A model generated the notes under the pieces. The model did not search any database. It had not been told where the DNA came from and saw nothing but the letters and a program-made list of their open reading frames with translations. This document shows, one piece after another, positions 35,550-43,598 of a stretch of DNA of 64,000 bases. Position 1 is the stretch's first letter. Each line of letters opens with the position of its first letter. Origin of the DNA: Actinokineospora enzanensis DSM 44649 (lineage in GTDB: Bacteria > Actinomycetota > Actinomycetes > Mycobacteriales > Pseudonocardiaceae); the NCBI RefSeq assembly GCF_000374445.1, contig NZ_KB894421.1, forward strand, positions 79,287 through 143,286, given 5' to 3'. The position numbers and the translations under genes are program-made.

Positions 35550-35596
35550 TATAAACCCAGACGGCGCGATGAGCCTCCTGGCCAGGGGAAACGGTG

Positions 35597-36793
35597 TTAC
35601 TCGGCCATATTCAGCAGGTAGCGGCCGAAGTGCGGCACGGTGAAGGCGATGCGCCCGCGCTCGGCGGAGTACACCAGGCCCTTCTTGATCAGGCTGTCCC
35701 GCGCAGGCGACAGCGAGGACGGCTTGCGGCCCAGGTAGACCGCCACGTCCGCGGTGCCGACGCCCTCGTCCCGGCCCTCGGTCAGCTCGGCCATCGCGCG
35801 CAGGTACTCGCGTTCCGCCGGGGTCGCCCGCTCGTACCGGGACCCGAAGAAGCCGACCGCCAGCTCGGCCTCCGCCTCCGGCGCGGCCACCGCGACATCC
35901 TCGGCGGTGATCGGGTCGGCTGGCGCGGCGTCCCAGGCAGCCTTGCCGAACGCCTGGATGAAGTACGGGTACCCACCGGAGCGCTCGAACAGCGCCGCCA
36001 GCGCATCCGGGGAGATCTCCGCGTCCTCCCGGTCCACCGGCACCAGTACCGCCTGGTCGGCGTCCTCCCGATCCAGCCGGTCGATCCGCACGTACCGGAA
36101 CAGCCGCTCGGAGTAGGACTTGCTGGCCGAGAGCACCGCGGGCAGGTGCGGCAGACCGGCGCCCACGACCACCAGCGGCGCCCCGGACTGGGACAGCTCG
36201 TGGCAGGCCGCGCAGAGCGCGGAGATGTCGTCGGCGCCGATGTCCTGCATCTCGTCGATCAGCACCGCCACCCCGGTGCCCACGTCCTGGGCTAGCTCGG
36301 CCACCTCGGTGAACAGCTCCACCAGGTCGATCTCGATGTCCCCGGAGTCGGCCCGGCCCTGGGTGGCTGGCACGTCGATGCCCGGCTGCCAGCGGTCGCG
36401 CAGCTTGGCGTCACCCGGGTTGGCCCTGAGTGCGAACGCCTTGAGCGTGCCAAGCACCTGCTCGACCCGCTCCGGCGCGCGGTGCCGCACGGCCAGGTCG
36501 CGGATCGCCCGGTGCAGCGCGGCGGACAGCGGCCTGCGCAGGTCGGAGTCCGGCCGGGCCTCGATCTTGCCCGCGCCCCAGCCGCGCCGGACGGCCATTG
36601 ATCGCAGCTCGCCGAGCAGCACGGTCTTGCCGACACCGCGCAGGCCGGTGAGCACCAGGCTGCGTTCGGGGCGGCCTCGGGCCACCCGCTCCAGCACGAC
36701 CTCGAACGCCCGGAGCTCCTTCTCCCGGCCCGCGAGCTCCGGGGGGCGCTGTCCGGCACCGGGGGCGAACGGGTTGCGCACCGGGTCCATCAT
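35597..36793 (-). CDS. AAA ATPase with winged-helix C-terminus
   Basis: 398 residues. Walker A GLRGVGKTVLL is near 50, Walker B AVLIDEMQD near 178, a sensor-1-like VVVGAGLP, then a lid. The C-terminal region (about 320-398) has the winged-helix look: GTADVAVYLGRKPSSLSPARDSLIKKGLVY. The class resembles the ORC1/CDC6-like or STAND-like ATP-binding proteins found as single genes in actinobacteria. The role is unknown. It stands alone on the minus strand, 89 bp from the thiolase stop. Confidence 0.8.
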   Translation of the reverse strand: MMDPVRNPFAPGAGQRPPELAGREKELRAFEVVLERVARGRPERSLVLTGLRGVGKTVLLGELRSMAVRRGWGAGKIEARPDSDLRRPLSAALHRAIRDLAVRHRAPERVEQVLGTLKAFALRANPGDAKLRDRWQPGIDVPATQGRADSGDIEIDLVELFTEVAELAQDVGTGVAVLIDEMQDIGADDISALCAACHELSQSGAPLVVVGAGLPHLPAVLSASKSYSERLFRYVRIDRLDREDADQAVLVPVDREDAEISPDALAALFERSGGYPYFIQAFGKAAWDAAPADPITAEDVAVAAPEAEAELAVGFFGSRYERATPAEREYLRAMAELTEGRDEGVGTADVAVYLGRKPSSLSPARDSLIKKGLVYSAERGRIAFTVPHFGRYLLNMAE

Positions 36794-36882
36794 CCGACCG
36801 TATCGGGGAATCTAGGGTCAGCCCGATATTTCCGGCGGCGTGCCCACTCGATCACGGTTTCTACTGCTATCTAGCGTTTGAC

Positions 36883-38175
36883 CTAGATATTGGGAGAATG
36901 TTCCAGGATCGCGCAGACGCCCTGGCCACCGGCCGCGCAGATGGAGATCAGGCCGCGCCCTGACCCGCGCTCATGCAGCAGCTTCGCCAGGGTTGCCACG
37001 ATCCGGCCGCCGGTCGCGGCGAATGGGTGGCCTGCGGCCAGCGAGGAACCGACCACGTTGAGCCTGGACCGGTCGATCGGGCCGAGCGGCTCGGCCAGGC
37101 CCAGCCGTTCCGTGGCGAAGGCCGGGTCTTCCCAGGCGGCGAGGGTGCACAGGACCTGGGCGGCGAACGCCTCGTGGATCTCGTAGAAGTCGAAGTCCTG
37201 GAGCGTGAGACCCGCGCGGGCGAGCATCCGGGGCACGGCGTAGGCGGGGGCCATGAGCAGGCCCGCACCACCGTGGACGTAGTCGACGGCGGCGGTCTCG
37301 GAGAAGGTCAGGTAGGCCAGGACCGGCAGCCTCCGCTCGGCGGCCCACTCCTCGCTCGCGAGCAGGACGGCAGAGGCGCCATCGGACAACGGGGTCGAGT
37401 TGCCAGCGGTCATCGTGCCGTCGGGGCCGCCGAACGCGGGCTTGAGCGTGGCGAGCTTCTCGGCCGAGGAGTCCGGGCGCAGGTTCTGGTCGCGGGTCCG
37501 GCCCTGGAACGGGGTGACCAGGTCGTCGAAGAACCCTCGCTCGTAGGCGGCGGCCAGCTTCCGGTGGCTCGCGGCCGCCAACTCGTCCTGCGCCTCGCGG
37601 CTGATCCCCCACTCCTTCGCGGTCAGCGCCGCGTGCTCCCCCATCGACAGCCCGGTGCGCGGCTCGGCGTTGCGCGGGATGTCCGGCACGATGTGGCCGG
37701 GCCGGATCCTGGCCAGCAACCTCAGGCGTTGACCCACAGTCCTGGCGCTGTTGAGCCCGATGAGGATCCGCCGGAGATCGTCGTTGACCTGCAACGGTGC
37801 GTCGCTGGTCGTGTCGACTCCGCCTGCGATGGCGGCGTCGAGCTGACCGAGGGCGATCTTGTTGGCCACCTGGATGATCGCCTGGAGCCCGGTGCCGCAG
37901 GCCTGCTGCACGTCGTAGGCCGGGGTGTCCGGGGCCAGGCCGCTGCCCAGCACGCACTCGCGGGCGAGGTTGAAGTCCCGGCTGTGCTTGAGCACCGCGC
38001 CCGCCGCGACCTCGCCCAACCGCACCCCGCGCAACCCGAACCTGGCCACCAGCCCGTCCAGTGCGGCGGTGAACATGTCCTGATTGGACGCTTGCGCGTA
38101 GGGGCCGCCTGCGCGCGCGAAGGGGATGCGGTTCCCGCCGAGGACCGCGACCCGGCGCCCGTGACTCGCGTTCAT
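36883..38175 (-). CDS. Acetyl-CoA acetyltransferase (thiolase, FadA2-like)
   Basis: 430 residues. The nucleophile Cys is in DVQQACGTGLQA near 91. The C-terminal catalytic motifs are NVVGSSLAAGHPFAATGGR and CAAGGQG, and the NEAF-type motif is seen as EIHEAFA. It cleaves or condenses acyl-CoA thioesters in fatty acid metabolism. ATG 38175 has GGGAGG nearby. It is divergent from a high-molecular-weight fabG with a shared operator, matching fadA2 (Rv0243) beside fabG4 (Rv0242c) in M. tuberculosis. Confidence 0.9.
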   Translation of the reverse strand: MNASHGRRVAVLGGNRIPFARAGGPYAQASNQDMFTAALDGLVARFGLRGVRLGEVAAGAVLKHSRDFNLARECVLGSGLAPDTPAYDVQQACGTGLQAIIQVANKIALGQLDAAIAGGVDTTSDAPLQVNDDLRRILIGLNSARTVGQRLRLLARIRPGHIVPDIPRNAEPRTGLSMGEHAALTAKEWGISREAQDELAAASHRKLAAAYERGFFDDLVTPFQGRTRDQNLRPDSSAEKLATLKPAFGGPDGTMTAGNSTPLSDGASAVLLASEEWAAERRLPVLAYLTFSETAAVDYVHGGAGLLMAPAYAVPRMLARAGLTLQDFDFYEIHEAFAAQVLCTLAAWEDPAFATERLGLAEPLGPIDRSRLNVVGSSLAAGHPFAATGGRIVATLAKLLHERGSGRGLISICAAGGQGVCAILEHSPNI

Positions 38176-38208
38176 GCCATCCTCCCGTGCCGGCTGCGGT
38201 AGCATTCT

Positions 38209-38228
38209 AACCTACTTGTCAGTAGGTT
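38209..38228. promoter_or_regulatory. TetR operator A1 in the thiolase/fabG divergent promoter
   Basis: Perfect dyad AACCTACT-N4-AGTAGGTT between the divergent thiolase and fabG starts (34 bp and 16 bp away). The same core CCTACT-N4-AGTAGG occurs upstream of the tetR gene at 41962-41977. Confidence 0.75.
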
Positions 38229-38244
38229 CAGGAGGCGAACACCG

Positions 38245-39558
38245 ATGGACCGCTACCAGCAGTTCACCACCTCGGGCGTCGGGCGGGTCCTGGTCAAACG
38301 CCTCGGTCTGCCGAACCCGGTCCCGCTGCGTCGGTACCGGCCTGGCGAACCCGTGCTGACCGGCCCGGCGTTGGTGGGTGGTGGCCCACTGTCCGAAGTG
38401 GTCGCCCGGGTCCTGGCGGGGGCAGGGATCGAGACCTGTGTGGAACCTGTTGCCACGCATGGCGCCTTGGTGTTCGACGCCTCCGATCTGTCTACTGTGG
38501 AGGATCTAGGGCAGCTGCACGACTTCTTCCACCCGGTGCTGCGCAGCCTGGACCGGTGCGGGCGGGTCGTCGTGCTCGGTGCGCTCCCGGAACGGGTGGA
38601 CGGGGTCGCGCGGGTGGCGCAGCGGGCGTTGGCGGGGTTCGTCCGGTCGGTGGGCAAGGAACTCGGCCGTGGGTCGACGGCGCAGCTGGTGTACGCGGCA
38701 CCGGGGGCCGAGATCGAGTCGACTCTCCGGTTCCTGCTCTCGGCCCGATCCGCGTATGTCGACGGCCAGGTGATCCGGGTCGGCGCTCATGGCGGGTCAG
38801 CGGCGCCGGTCGACTGGAACGCTCCGCTGGCGGGCAAGACCGCGCTGGTCACCGGTGCTTCTCGGGGAATCGGTGCCGCGATCGCCGAGGTGCTGGCCCG
38901 GGAGGGGGCGCACGTCGTCGCCCTCGATATTCCGGCTCAGGGGGCTGACCTTGCCGCAGTCGCCAACCGGGTCGGTGGCACCTCGTTGCAGCTGGACATC
39001 ACCTCGCCGGAGGCGCCCGTGCGGCTGGCCGATCATCTGCGGATCCGGCATGGCGGGGTGGACATCGTCGTGCACAACGCAGGGATCACGCGGGACAAGA
39101 AGCTGGCGAACATGAAGCGGGGCGCGTGGGATTCGGTGGTGGCGGTGAACCTGGCCAGCCAACTTCGGATCAACGATGCTTTGCTGGCCGAGGATGTGCT
39201 GTGTCCTGGTGGGCGGATCGTCGGGGTGTCGTCGATCGCGGGTATCGCGGGGAATACCGGGCAGGCCAACTACGCGACCAGCAAGGCCGGGGTTATCGGC
39301 ATGGTTGACGCTTACGCTGCTCGGCTCGCCGAGCGTGGATGCACGATCAACGCAGTCGCGCCTGGGTTCATCGAGACCAGGATGACGGCGGCGGTTCCGC
39401 TGTTGATCCGGGAGGCTGGGCGACGGATGAACAGTCTGGCGCAGGGCGGCTTGCCGGTGGATGTGGCGGAAACCGTTGCCTGGTATGCGAATCCTGGGTC
39501 TGGTGCGGTGAACGGCAACGTGGTTCGGGTGTGCGGGCAGAGCTTGTTGGGGGCGTGA
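38245..39558 (+). CDS. fabG: High-molecular-weight 3-oxoacyl reductase (FabG4-like)
   Basis: 437 residues. An N-terminal flavodoxin-like domain (about 1-185, no cofactor motif) is fused to a C-terminal SDR domain with TGASRGIG near 203, NAGIT near 275, Ser in SSIAG and YATSK near 345. This is the arrangement of HMwFabG/FabG4, which reduces 3-oxoacyl-CoA with NADH. The ATG at 38245 has a strong AGGAGG upstream. It overlaps the MaoC gene by one base (TGATG), forming fabG-maoC-acyltransferase, as in the mycobacterial fabG4-htdX pair. Confidence 0.9.
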   Translation: MDRYQQFTTSGVGRVLVKRLGLPNPVPLRRYRPGEPVLTGPALVGGGPLSEVVARVLAGAGIETCVEPVATHGALVFDASDLSTVEDLGQLHDFFHPVLRSLDRCGRVVVLGALPERVDGVARVAQRALAGFVRSVGKELGRGSTAQLVYAAPGAEIESTLRFLLSARSAYVDGQVIRVGAHGGSAAPVDWNAPLAGKTALVTGASRGIGAAIAEVLAREGAHVVALDIPAQGADLAAVANRVGGTSLQLDITSPEAPVRLADHLRIRHGGVDIVVHNAGITRDKKLANMKRGAWDSVVAVNLASQLRINDALLAEDVLCPGGRIVGVSSIAGIAGNTGQANYATSKAGVIGMVDAYAARLAERGCTINAVAPGFIETRMTAAVPLLIREAGRRMNSLAQGGLPVDVAETVAWYANPGSGAVNGNVVRVCGQSLLGA

Positions 39559-40346
39559 TGGAGCTCGGGGTGGTGGTCGGTGCGCTGGCCGGGTTCGCCA
39601 AGCGTGGGGGTGAGTTACCGGGGCGGGTCGTTGAGCGGCAGGGGGTGCGGGTTGACCCTTCGCGGCTTGCTGCTTATGGGCGGGTGTGCGGGTTTCGGGT
39701 GGCTGATGAGTTGCCGGTGACTTATCCGCATGTGTTGGCATTTCCGTTGCAGATGCGGTTGATGGCTGGGCGGGACTTTCCCTATCCGGTGATGGGGGTG
39801 GTGCACGTGGCCAATCGGATCGTGCAGCATCGGCCGTTGCTTGTTGGGGAGCTGCTTGATCTGCGGGTTCGTGCAGAGGATGCGCGGCCGCATCCGAAGG
39901 GGACACAGTTTGACGTGGTCAGCGAGGTGATCTCTGCGGGGGCGGTGGTTTGGGAGGACCGCAGCACGTATTTGTGGCGTCGTGCGGGGAAGTCCGAAAA
40001 GGCTCCTCGTGAACCCGTTGAGCTGCCTGCTTCCGTTGCTGTCTGGGAGGTGCCTCGGGATATCGGTCGACGGTATGCGGCGGTGTCTGGTGACCATAAC
40101 CCAATCCATCTGCATCCCTTGACCGCGCGACTGTTTGGGTTTCCGTGCGCTATCGCGCATGGGATGTGGTCGAAGGCCCGCTGTCTGGCTGCGTTTGAGG
40201 GGCGGTTGGCGGACGCGTTCGCGGTAGAGGTCGGCTTCAAGCTTCCCTTGCTGCTTCCCGCGACGGTGAGGTTCCATGCAGGTGGTGACATGTTCGCACT
40301 TGCTGATGTTAATCGCTTGTACCTGACTGGCAGGATCACCTTATGA
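39558..40346 (+). CDS. MaoC-like (R)-specific enoyl hydratase (HtdX-like)
   Basis: 262 residues, double hot-dog type. The N-terminal hot-dog part is degenerate. The C-terminal one has the hydratase-2 motif: YAAVSGDHNPIHLHP with Asp/His catalytic residues, then FPCAIAHGMW. It would hydrate trans-2-enoyl thioesters in the same pathway as the FabG upstream. Two codons are TTA (39615 and the last sense codon at 40341), unusual for this genome. The stop overlaps the ATG of the acyltransferase. Confidence 0.88.
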   Translation: MELGVVVGALAGFAKRGGELPGRVVERQGVRVDPSRLAAYGRVCGFRVADELPVTYPHVLAFPLQMRLMAGRDFPYPVMGVVHVANRIVQHRPLLVGELLDLRVRAEDARPHPKGTQFDVVSEVISAGAVVWEDRSTYLWRRAGKSEKAPREPVELPASVAVWEVPRDIGRRYAAVSGDHNPIHLHPLTARLFGFPCAIAHGMWSKARCLAAFEGRLADAFAVEVGFKLPLLLPATVRFHAGGDMFALADVNRLYLTGRITL

Positions 40347-40891
40347 CCCGAGATCGCATGGTGCGGAGTGAGTGGTATCAGGATGGGCCGGGGCTGCTTG
40401 CGGATCGGCGGCGGTGTTGGCGGGCGCTGAACAGGTTCAACGCGACCGGGCCCGAGGATGATGAGGAACGGTGGGAGATCCTGGCTGGGCTGTTCGGCTC
40501 GCTTGGTGCCGGGACGGTCGTGCTGCCGCGATTTCAGTGCAGCTATGGGCCACAGATTCGTGTGGGTGTTTCCACGTTCATCAACAGTGACGTGCTCTTC
40601 ATGGATGACGCCTCGATCGTTGTCGGTGATGACGTGTTGATCGGCCCTCGGGTGCAGTTGCTTACCGCGCTGCATCCGGTCGAGGATCATGAACGGCGGC
40701 GGGCGGGGTGGGAGCGGGCTTTGCCCATCGCTATCGGGGCGAACTCGTGGCTGGGAGCTGGGGTGATTGTTTGCCCTGGGGTGAGTATTGGGTCTGAGGT
40801 CGTTGTCGGGGCTGGGAGTGTTGTCACTCGGGATGTTGAGGATCGGGTATTTGTTGCCGGGAATCCAGCTCGGGTGGTTCGCCCGCTCTGA
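40343..40891 (+). CDS. Hexapeptide-repeat O-acetyltransferase (LacA/NodL/Maa-type)
   Basis: 182 residues. An N-terminal helix pair (QDGPGLLADRRRCWRALNRFN) is typical for sugar O-acetyltransferases. Left-handed beta-helix repeats follow from about 65 on: VGVSTFINSDVLF, LIGPRVQLLTALHP (with the catalytic His), SWLGAGVIVCPGVSIG and GSVVTRDV. It transfers acetyl from acetyl-CoA to a hydroxyl of an unknown acceptor. The ATG overlaps the maoC stop, so it belongs to the fabG operon. Confidence 0.88.
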   Translation: MTRDRMVRSEWYQDGPGLLADRRRCWRALNRFNATGPEDDEERWEILAGLFGSLGAGTVVLPRFQCSYGPQIRVGVSTFINSDVLFMDDASIVVGDDVLIGPRVQLLTALHPVEDHERRRAGWERALPIAIGANSWLGAGVIVCPGVSIGSEVVVGAGSVVTRDVEDRVFVAGNPARVVRPL

Positions 40892-40898
40892 GGTCCGC

Positions 40899-41279
40899 GT
40901 GCTTCGAGCAGCGGCGTTGTGCGCATATGTCGGGAAGTCGCTGGTAGGGGGCGGGGAGGTTGGTGTGGGTGGGGGTGTGGATCAAGATGGTGGGGTGGGT
41001 TTACCGGTGTGGGTGGCGGATCGGTGTGCGGAGGCCTGTGCTGGGGTTTTCGGCCTGGGTGGGCCGGAGGAGGCGCGGGCGTGGCTGGACGAGTTGATCG
41101 TTCGGCGGGGGGTGGTAAGCAACCAGGTTGTCGGGCGGCGGAGTCCGTCGAGGTATTTCCTTGTGGTGGAGGGACTTCTGCTGCTGCCGTTGGTGGCCGA
41201 GGCCGACCGGTGGGTGGCGGTGAACTGCCTGGTGTTCCCGGGGGTCACTCCGGTGTCGGGGTCCAGACTGTCCCGTTGA
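40899..41279 (+). CDS. Unknown protein at the end of the fabG operon
   Basis: A 126-residue frame from GTG 40899, 7 bp after the acyltransferase stop. It shows the G- and T-ending codon style of its neighbours, which supports real coding. A Gly/Val-rich part is followed by an ordered half (RCAEACAGVF, EEARAWLDELIV, then a hydrophobic LVVEGLLLLPLVAEADRWV). It includes a TTA codon at 41001. Its 3' end overlaps the converging tetR gene by 35 bp. No family recognised. Confidence 0.55.
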   Translation: MLRAAALCAYVGKSLVGGGEVGVGGGVDQDGGVGLPVWVADRCAEACAGVFGLGGPEEARAWLDELIVRRGVVSNQVVGRRSPSRYFLVVEGLLLLPLVAEADRWVAVNCLVFPGVTPVSGSRLSR

Positions 41280-41904
41280 CCAGGTTGCCGAGGCCCATCC
41301 AGACGAGGTTCATCAGCCAGGAGGCGACGGTCTTCTCCGGGATCTCGGGGTGGTCCAGCCACCAGTCGGCGAGGGATTCGCCCGCGCCGACCAGGGCGGC
41401 GGCGTGCGCCTCGGTCGAGCTGGTGGCGGCATCGTCCAGGCCGCGGGCGGTGGCGTAGCGGACCAGCAGGGCGTCGACGAGGGTGATGGCCCTGGTGCGC
41501 ATGGCCAGGAGCTCGTCGCTGAACGGGCCGCCCTGGGAGATGGCTTGGCGGTGCAGGACGCGCCAGCTCTCGCGTTGGGTGGCGACGAAGTGGAAGAAGG
41601 CGCGCAGGCCGTGCCAGAGCTGCATGTCCGGCGGGAGGTCGGCCTGAACGCTCGCGGCGATGGCCTCCATCAGGAGGCCTGCCTCGCGGCGGATGCAGGC
41701 AGCGAACAGGTCCTCCTTGTGGCCGAGGTAGGCGTAGATCATCGGCTTGGAGACGCCCGCGACCTCGGAGATCTCGTCCATGGACGCGTTGTGGTAGCCG
41801 TGCTGGGAGAACACCCGGACCGCGGCGTCCAGGATCTGGCGTTCCCGGACCTCCCGGGGCAGCCGCTTCACGCGCGGGGGTCGACTCTGTTCGTCGACGC
41901 TCAC
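41245..41904 (-). CDS. TetR family regulator of the fabG/thiolase locus
   Basis: 219 residues. The HTH (ILDAAVRVFSQHGYHNASMDEI, then VSKPMIYAYLGHKEDLF) is at about 24-68, followed by a helical ligand domain with an amphipathic pocket. GTG at 41904 has GGAGG seven bases upstream, and the longer open frame beyond it is not supported. Its own upstream dyad (41962-41977) matches that between thiolase and fabG, so autoregulation and control of the fatty-acid genes are likely. The ligand could be an acyl-CoA, which is an inference. Confidence 0.9.
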   Translation of the reverse strand: MSVDEQSRPPRVKRLPREVRERQILDAAVRVFSQHGYHNASMDEISEVAGVSKPMIYAYLGHKEDLFAACIRREAGLLMEAIAASVQADLPPDMQLWHGLRAFFHFVATQRESWRVLHRQAISQGGPFSDELLAMRTRAITLVDALLVRYATARGLDDAATSSTEAHAAALVGAGESLADWWLDHPEIPEKTVASWLMNLVWMGLGNLVNGTVWTPTPE

Positions 41905-42313
41905 GCCGCCACCTCCGCTCGTAGCCGGGAAATGCCTGCCGCCGAAGCCGCCCATCCGAAGCCTACTTGCTAGTAGGTATGGCGGAGGTCGGGTCGGTGC
42001 GCACAGAACCGCCGGGCACCATTGGCCCGGCGCACATCGGCGTAAATGGTATCGGTCGGCCGGGTCCGCCGCCCCGACTTCGCCCAGGAAAGCTGCTTCG
42101 ACCCGCGCTGTCCTGAACATGCGGAAGCCCGGGGCCCACACCCCCCAGGGTGGGCCCCGGGATCCACGTGCGCCGCTCGGGCGCCCGCGCCTTTTCTTGT
42201 CCGCCAACGCGAACCACTCTCTGGTTTGGTCTTCGGAGCGGTACCCGTCGAGGGTTGGTGTCCCCTGAAGGAAGTACCTGAGGTGACAGTGCGCGGTCGG
42301 GTCTGCACGATGT
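41905..42313. other. Intergenic region: tetR promoter and leader hairpin
   Basis: 409 bp. It holds the tetR operator (41962-41977) and, further right, a large GC hairpin CCCGGGGCCCAC (42128-42139) with GTGGGCCCCGGG (42150-42161). This may be a terminator or a leader structure for the next plus-strand gene. No convincing gene. Confidence 0.5.
41962..41977. promoter_or_regulatory. TetR operator A2 upstream of tetR
   Basis: CCTACT-TGCT-AGTAGG, 58 bp before the tetR start. The core is identical to operator A1 at 38209-38228. Confidence 0.75.
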
Positions 42314-42964
42314 GTGCCTGTGGCGGTGTGTGGCAGCACGAGGACGCCGGACGGGCGGCGATGCCGCAACCCGGTGCGGCGGCGGGGGCGACGCTGTCCC
42401 GAGCACACCCTCTTCGGCCTACTGTTCCGCCGCCGACCCCGGACGCCCCCGACGGAGCGGCTGGTACCCGAGCAGTCCCTGCGGACGCCCGCGCAGCCGA
42501 TGCGGTCGGCGACCCGGACCGCGGGCCTGCGCATCGCGACTCGGGACTGGCGGACCGCGGTATCCACCCAGGCCAGGAGCGCGGTGGACGGGGAGACCTG
42601 GACCGCGCTGGTCACCGGGGACCCGGCCGCCGCCTGCACCAGGTTCGCCCAGCTGGCCAACTCGCTGCTGGACGAGGAGCTCGGGCAGGAGCTCGTGGAC
42701 CGGCTGCTGGACCAGGCGGCAGGCGACGGCGCCGTGGCCCGCGCGGTGGCTGGCCAGGTCACCCGGCGGTTGGCCGAGGTGGGCGCCGCCCAGGCCGACA
42801 TCGTCGCCGACTCGCTGCGGGTGCTCGGCGTACACACCTGCGCTATCCGGGACCGCGACCTCGCCGACTGCCGCTGCCTGCGTGATCTGATCGAGGCGCA
42901 CGGCCTGGCCGCCACCAAGCAGAAGCTCCAGGACGGCCTGTCCGCGCTGCTCCCCGCCCGGTGA
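42314..42964 (+). CDS. Unknown protein with N-terminal Cys/His knuckle
   Basis: 216 residues. The first 32 hold CGSTRTPDGRRCRNPV and RRCPEH, which looks like a small zinc-binding motif. A basic stretch follows (FRRRPRTPP), then a helical domain (about 70-216) with several regular amphipathic helices and a CAIRDRDLADCRCLRDL segment near the end. There is no signal or membrane helix. The GTG start at 42314 is uncertain because GTG 42320 is also in frame. The stop abuts the stop of the converging tlpA-like gene. Function unknown. Confidence 0.6.
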   Translation: MPVAVCGSTRTPDGRRCRNPVRRRGRRCPEHTLFGLLFRRRPRTPPTERLVPEQSLRTPAQPMRSATRTAGLRIATRDWRTAVSTQARSAVDGETWTALVTGDPAAACTRFAQLANSLLDEELGQELVDRLLDQAAGDGAVARAVAGQVTRRLAEVGAAQADIVADSLRVLGVHTCAIRDRDLADCRCLRDLIEAHGLAATKQKLQDGLSALLPAR

Positions 42965-43504
42965 TCAGCTCTCCGCGGCCACCGCGCGGACCCGCGGCGT
43001 CAGTTCGGAGGCCAGGACACCGCCGATGAATACGGACGCGACCCGGTGCTTGCGGTCGAGGACGAGCGTCGTCGGCACCGCGACACCCCGGTACCTGCCC
43101 AGGTTCACCAGCACCCGACCGGCCGGGTCGTAGATCGACGGGTAGTCCACCGCGCGGTCGCGGACGAAGTCCTCGGCGTAGGTGCGGTCGTTGTCGCGCA
43201 CGTCGATGCCCAGGTAGCGGACCGGCAGGTCGTCGGTGGCGCGCTTGGCCTCGGCCAGCTGCGGGGTCTCGGTCCGGCACGGCCCGCACCACGCGCCCCA
43301 GATGTTGAGCACCACGACCCGGTCGGCGAAGTCCGCCAGCGCGGTCGTCTTGCCCGGCTCCAGCAGTGTGTCGCCCGCGAGATCGGACACCGGGACGCGC
43401 GCATCGCCCGCGATGTCCACCCGGGGCGCCGGTTTTTCCGGCGCGGACCCGCAACCGGTAGCCATCGCCGCGGCCGAGAGGACCGCCAACCAGCGCTTCC
43501 GCAT
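42965..43504 (-). CDS. TlpA/ResA-like thiol-disulfide oxidoreductase lipoprotein
   Basis: 179 residues. A lipoprotein signal (RKRWLAVLSAAAMATGC, lipidated Cys near 18) is followed by a thioredoxin fold with GAWCGPCRTE near 71, a cis-Pro in AVPTTLVLD and a FIGGV final strand. It is predicted to be anchored outside the membrane, reducing or exchanging protein disulfides. No ccdA or cytochrome c genes are beside it. The start is ATG 43504. Confidence 0.88.
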   Translation of the reverse strand: MRKRWLAVLSAAAMATGCGSAPEKPAPRVDIAGDARVPVSDLAGDTLLEPGKTTALADFADRVVVLNIWGAWCGPCRTETPQLAEAKRATDDLPVRYLGIDVRDNDRTYAEDFVRDRAVDYPSIYDPAGRVLVNLGRYRGVAVPTTLVLDRKHRVASVFIGGVLASELTPRVRAVAAES

Positions 43505-43543
43505 GATCAACCCCCAGTGTCCCGGGGATGATCTTAGAAGCGC

Positions 43544-43579
43544 GGAGTGCGGGGAGCCCGTCCGGGCTCCCCGCACTCC
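43544..43579 (-). terminator. Terminator of the bkd operon
   Basis: Perfect 17-bp inverted repeat, arm GGAGTGCGGGGAGCCCG (43544-43560) and complement (43563-43579). On the minus strand it follows the E2 stop at 43599 by 19 bp. Confidence 0.8.
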
Positions 43580-43598
43580 TTCGGCCAGTACGCGGGCC

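Noticed and set aside
41905..42918. N-terminal extension of the tetR frame
   Set aside because: The TetR domain starts within 25 residues of GTG 41904, which has a good ribosome site. The extension covers the operator and another gene.
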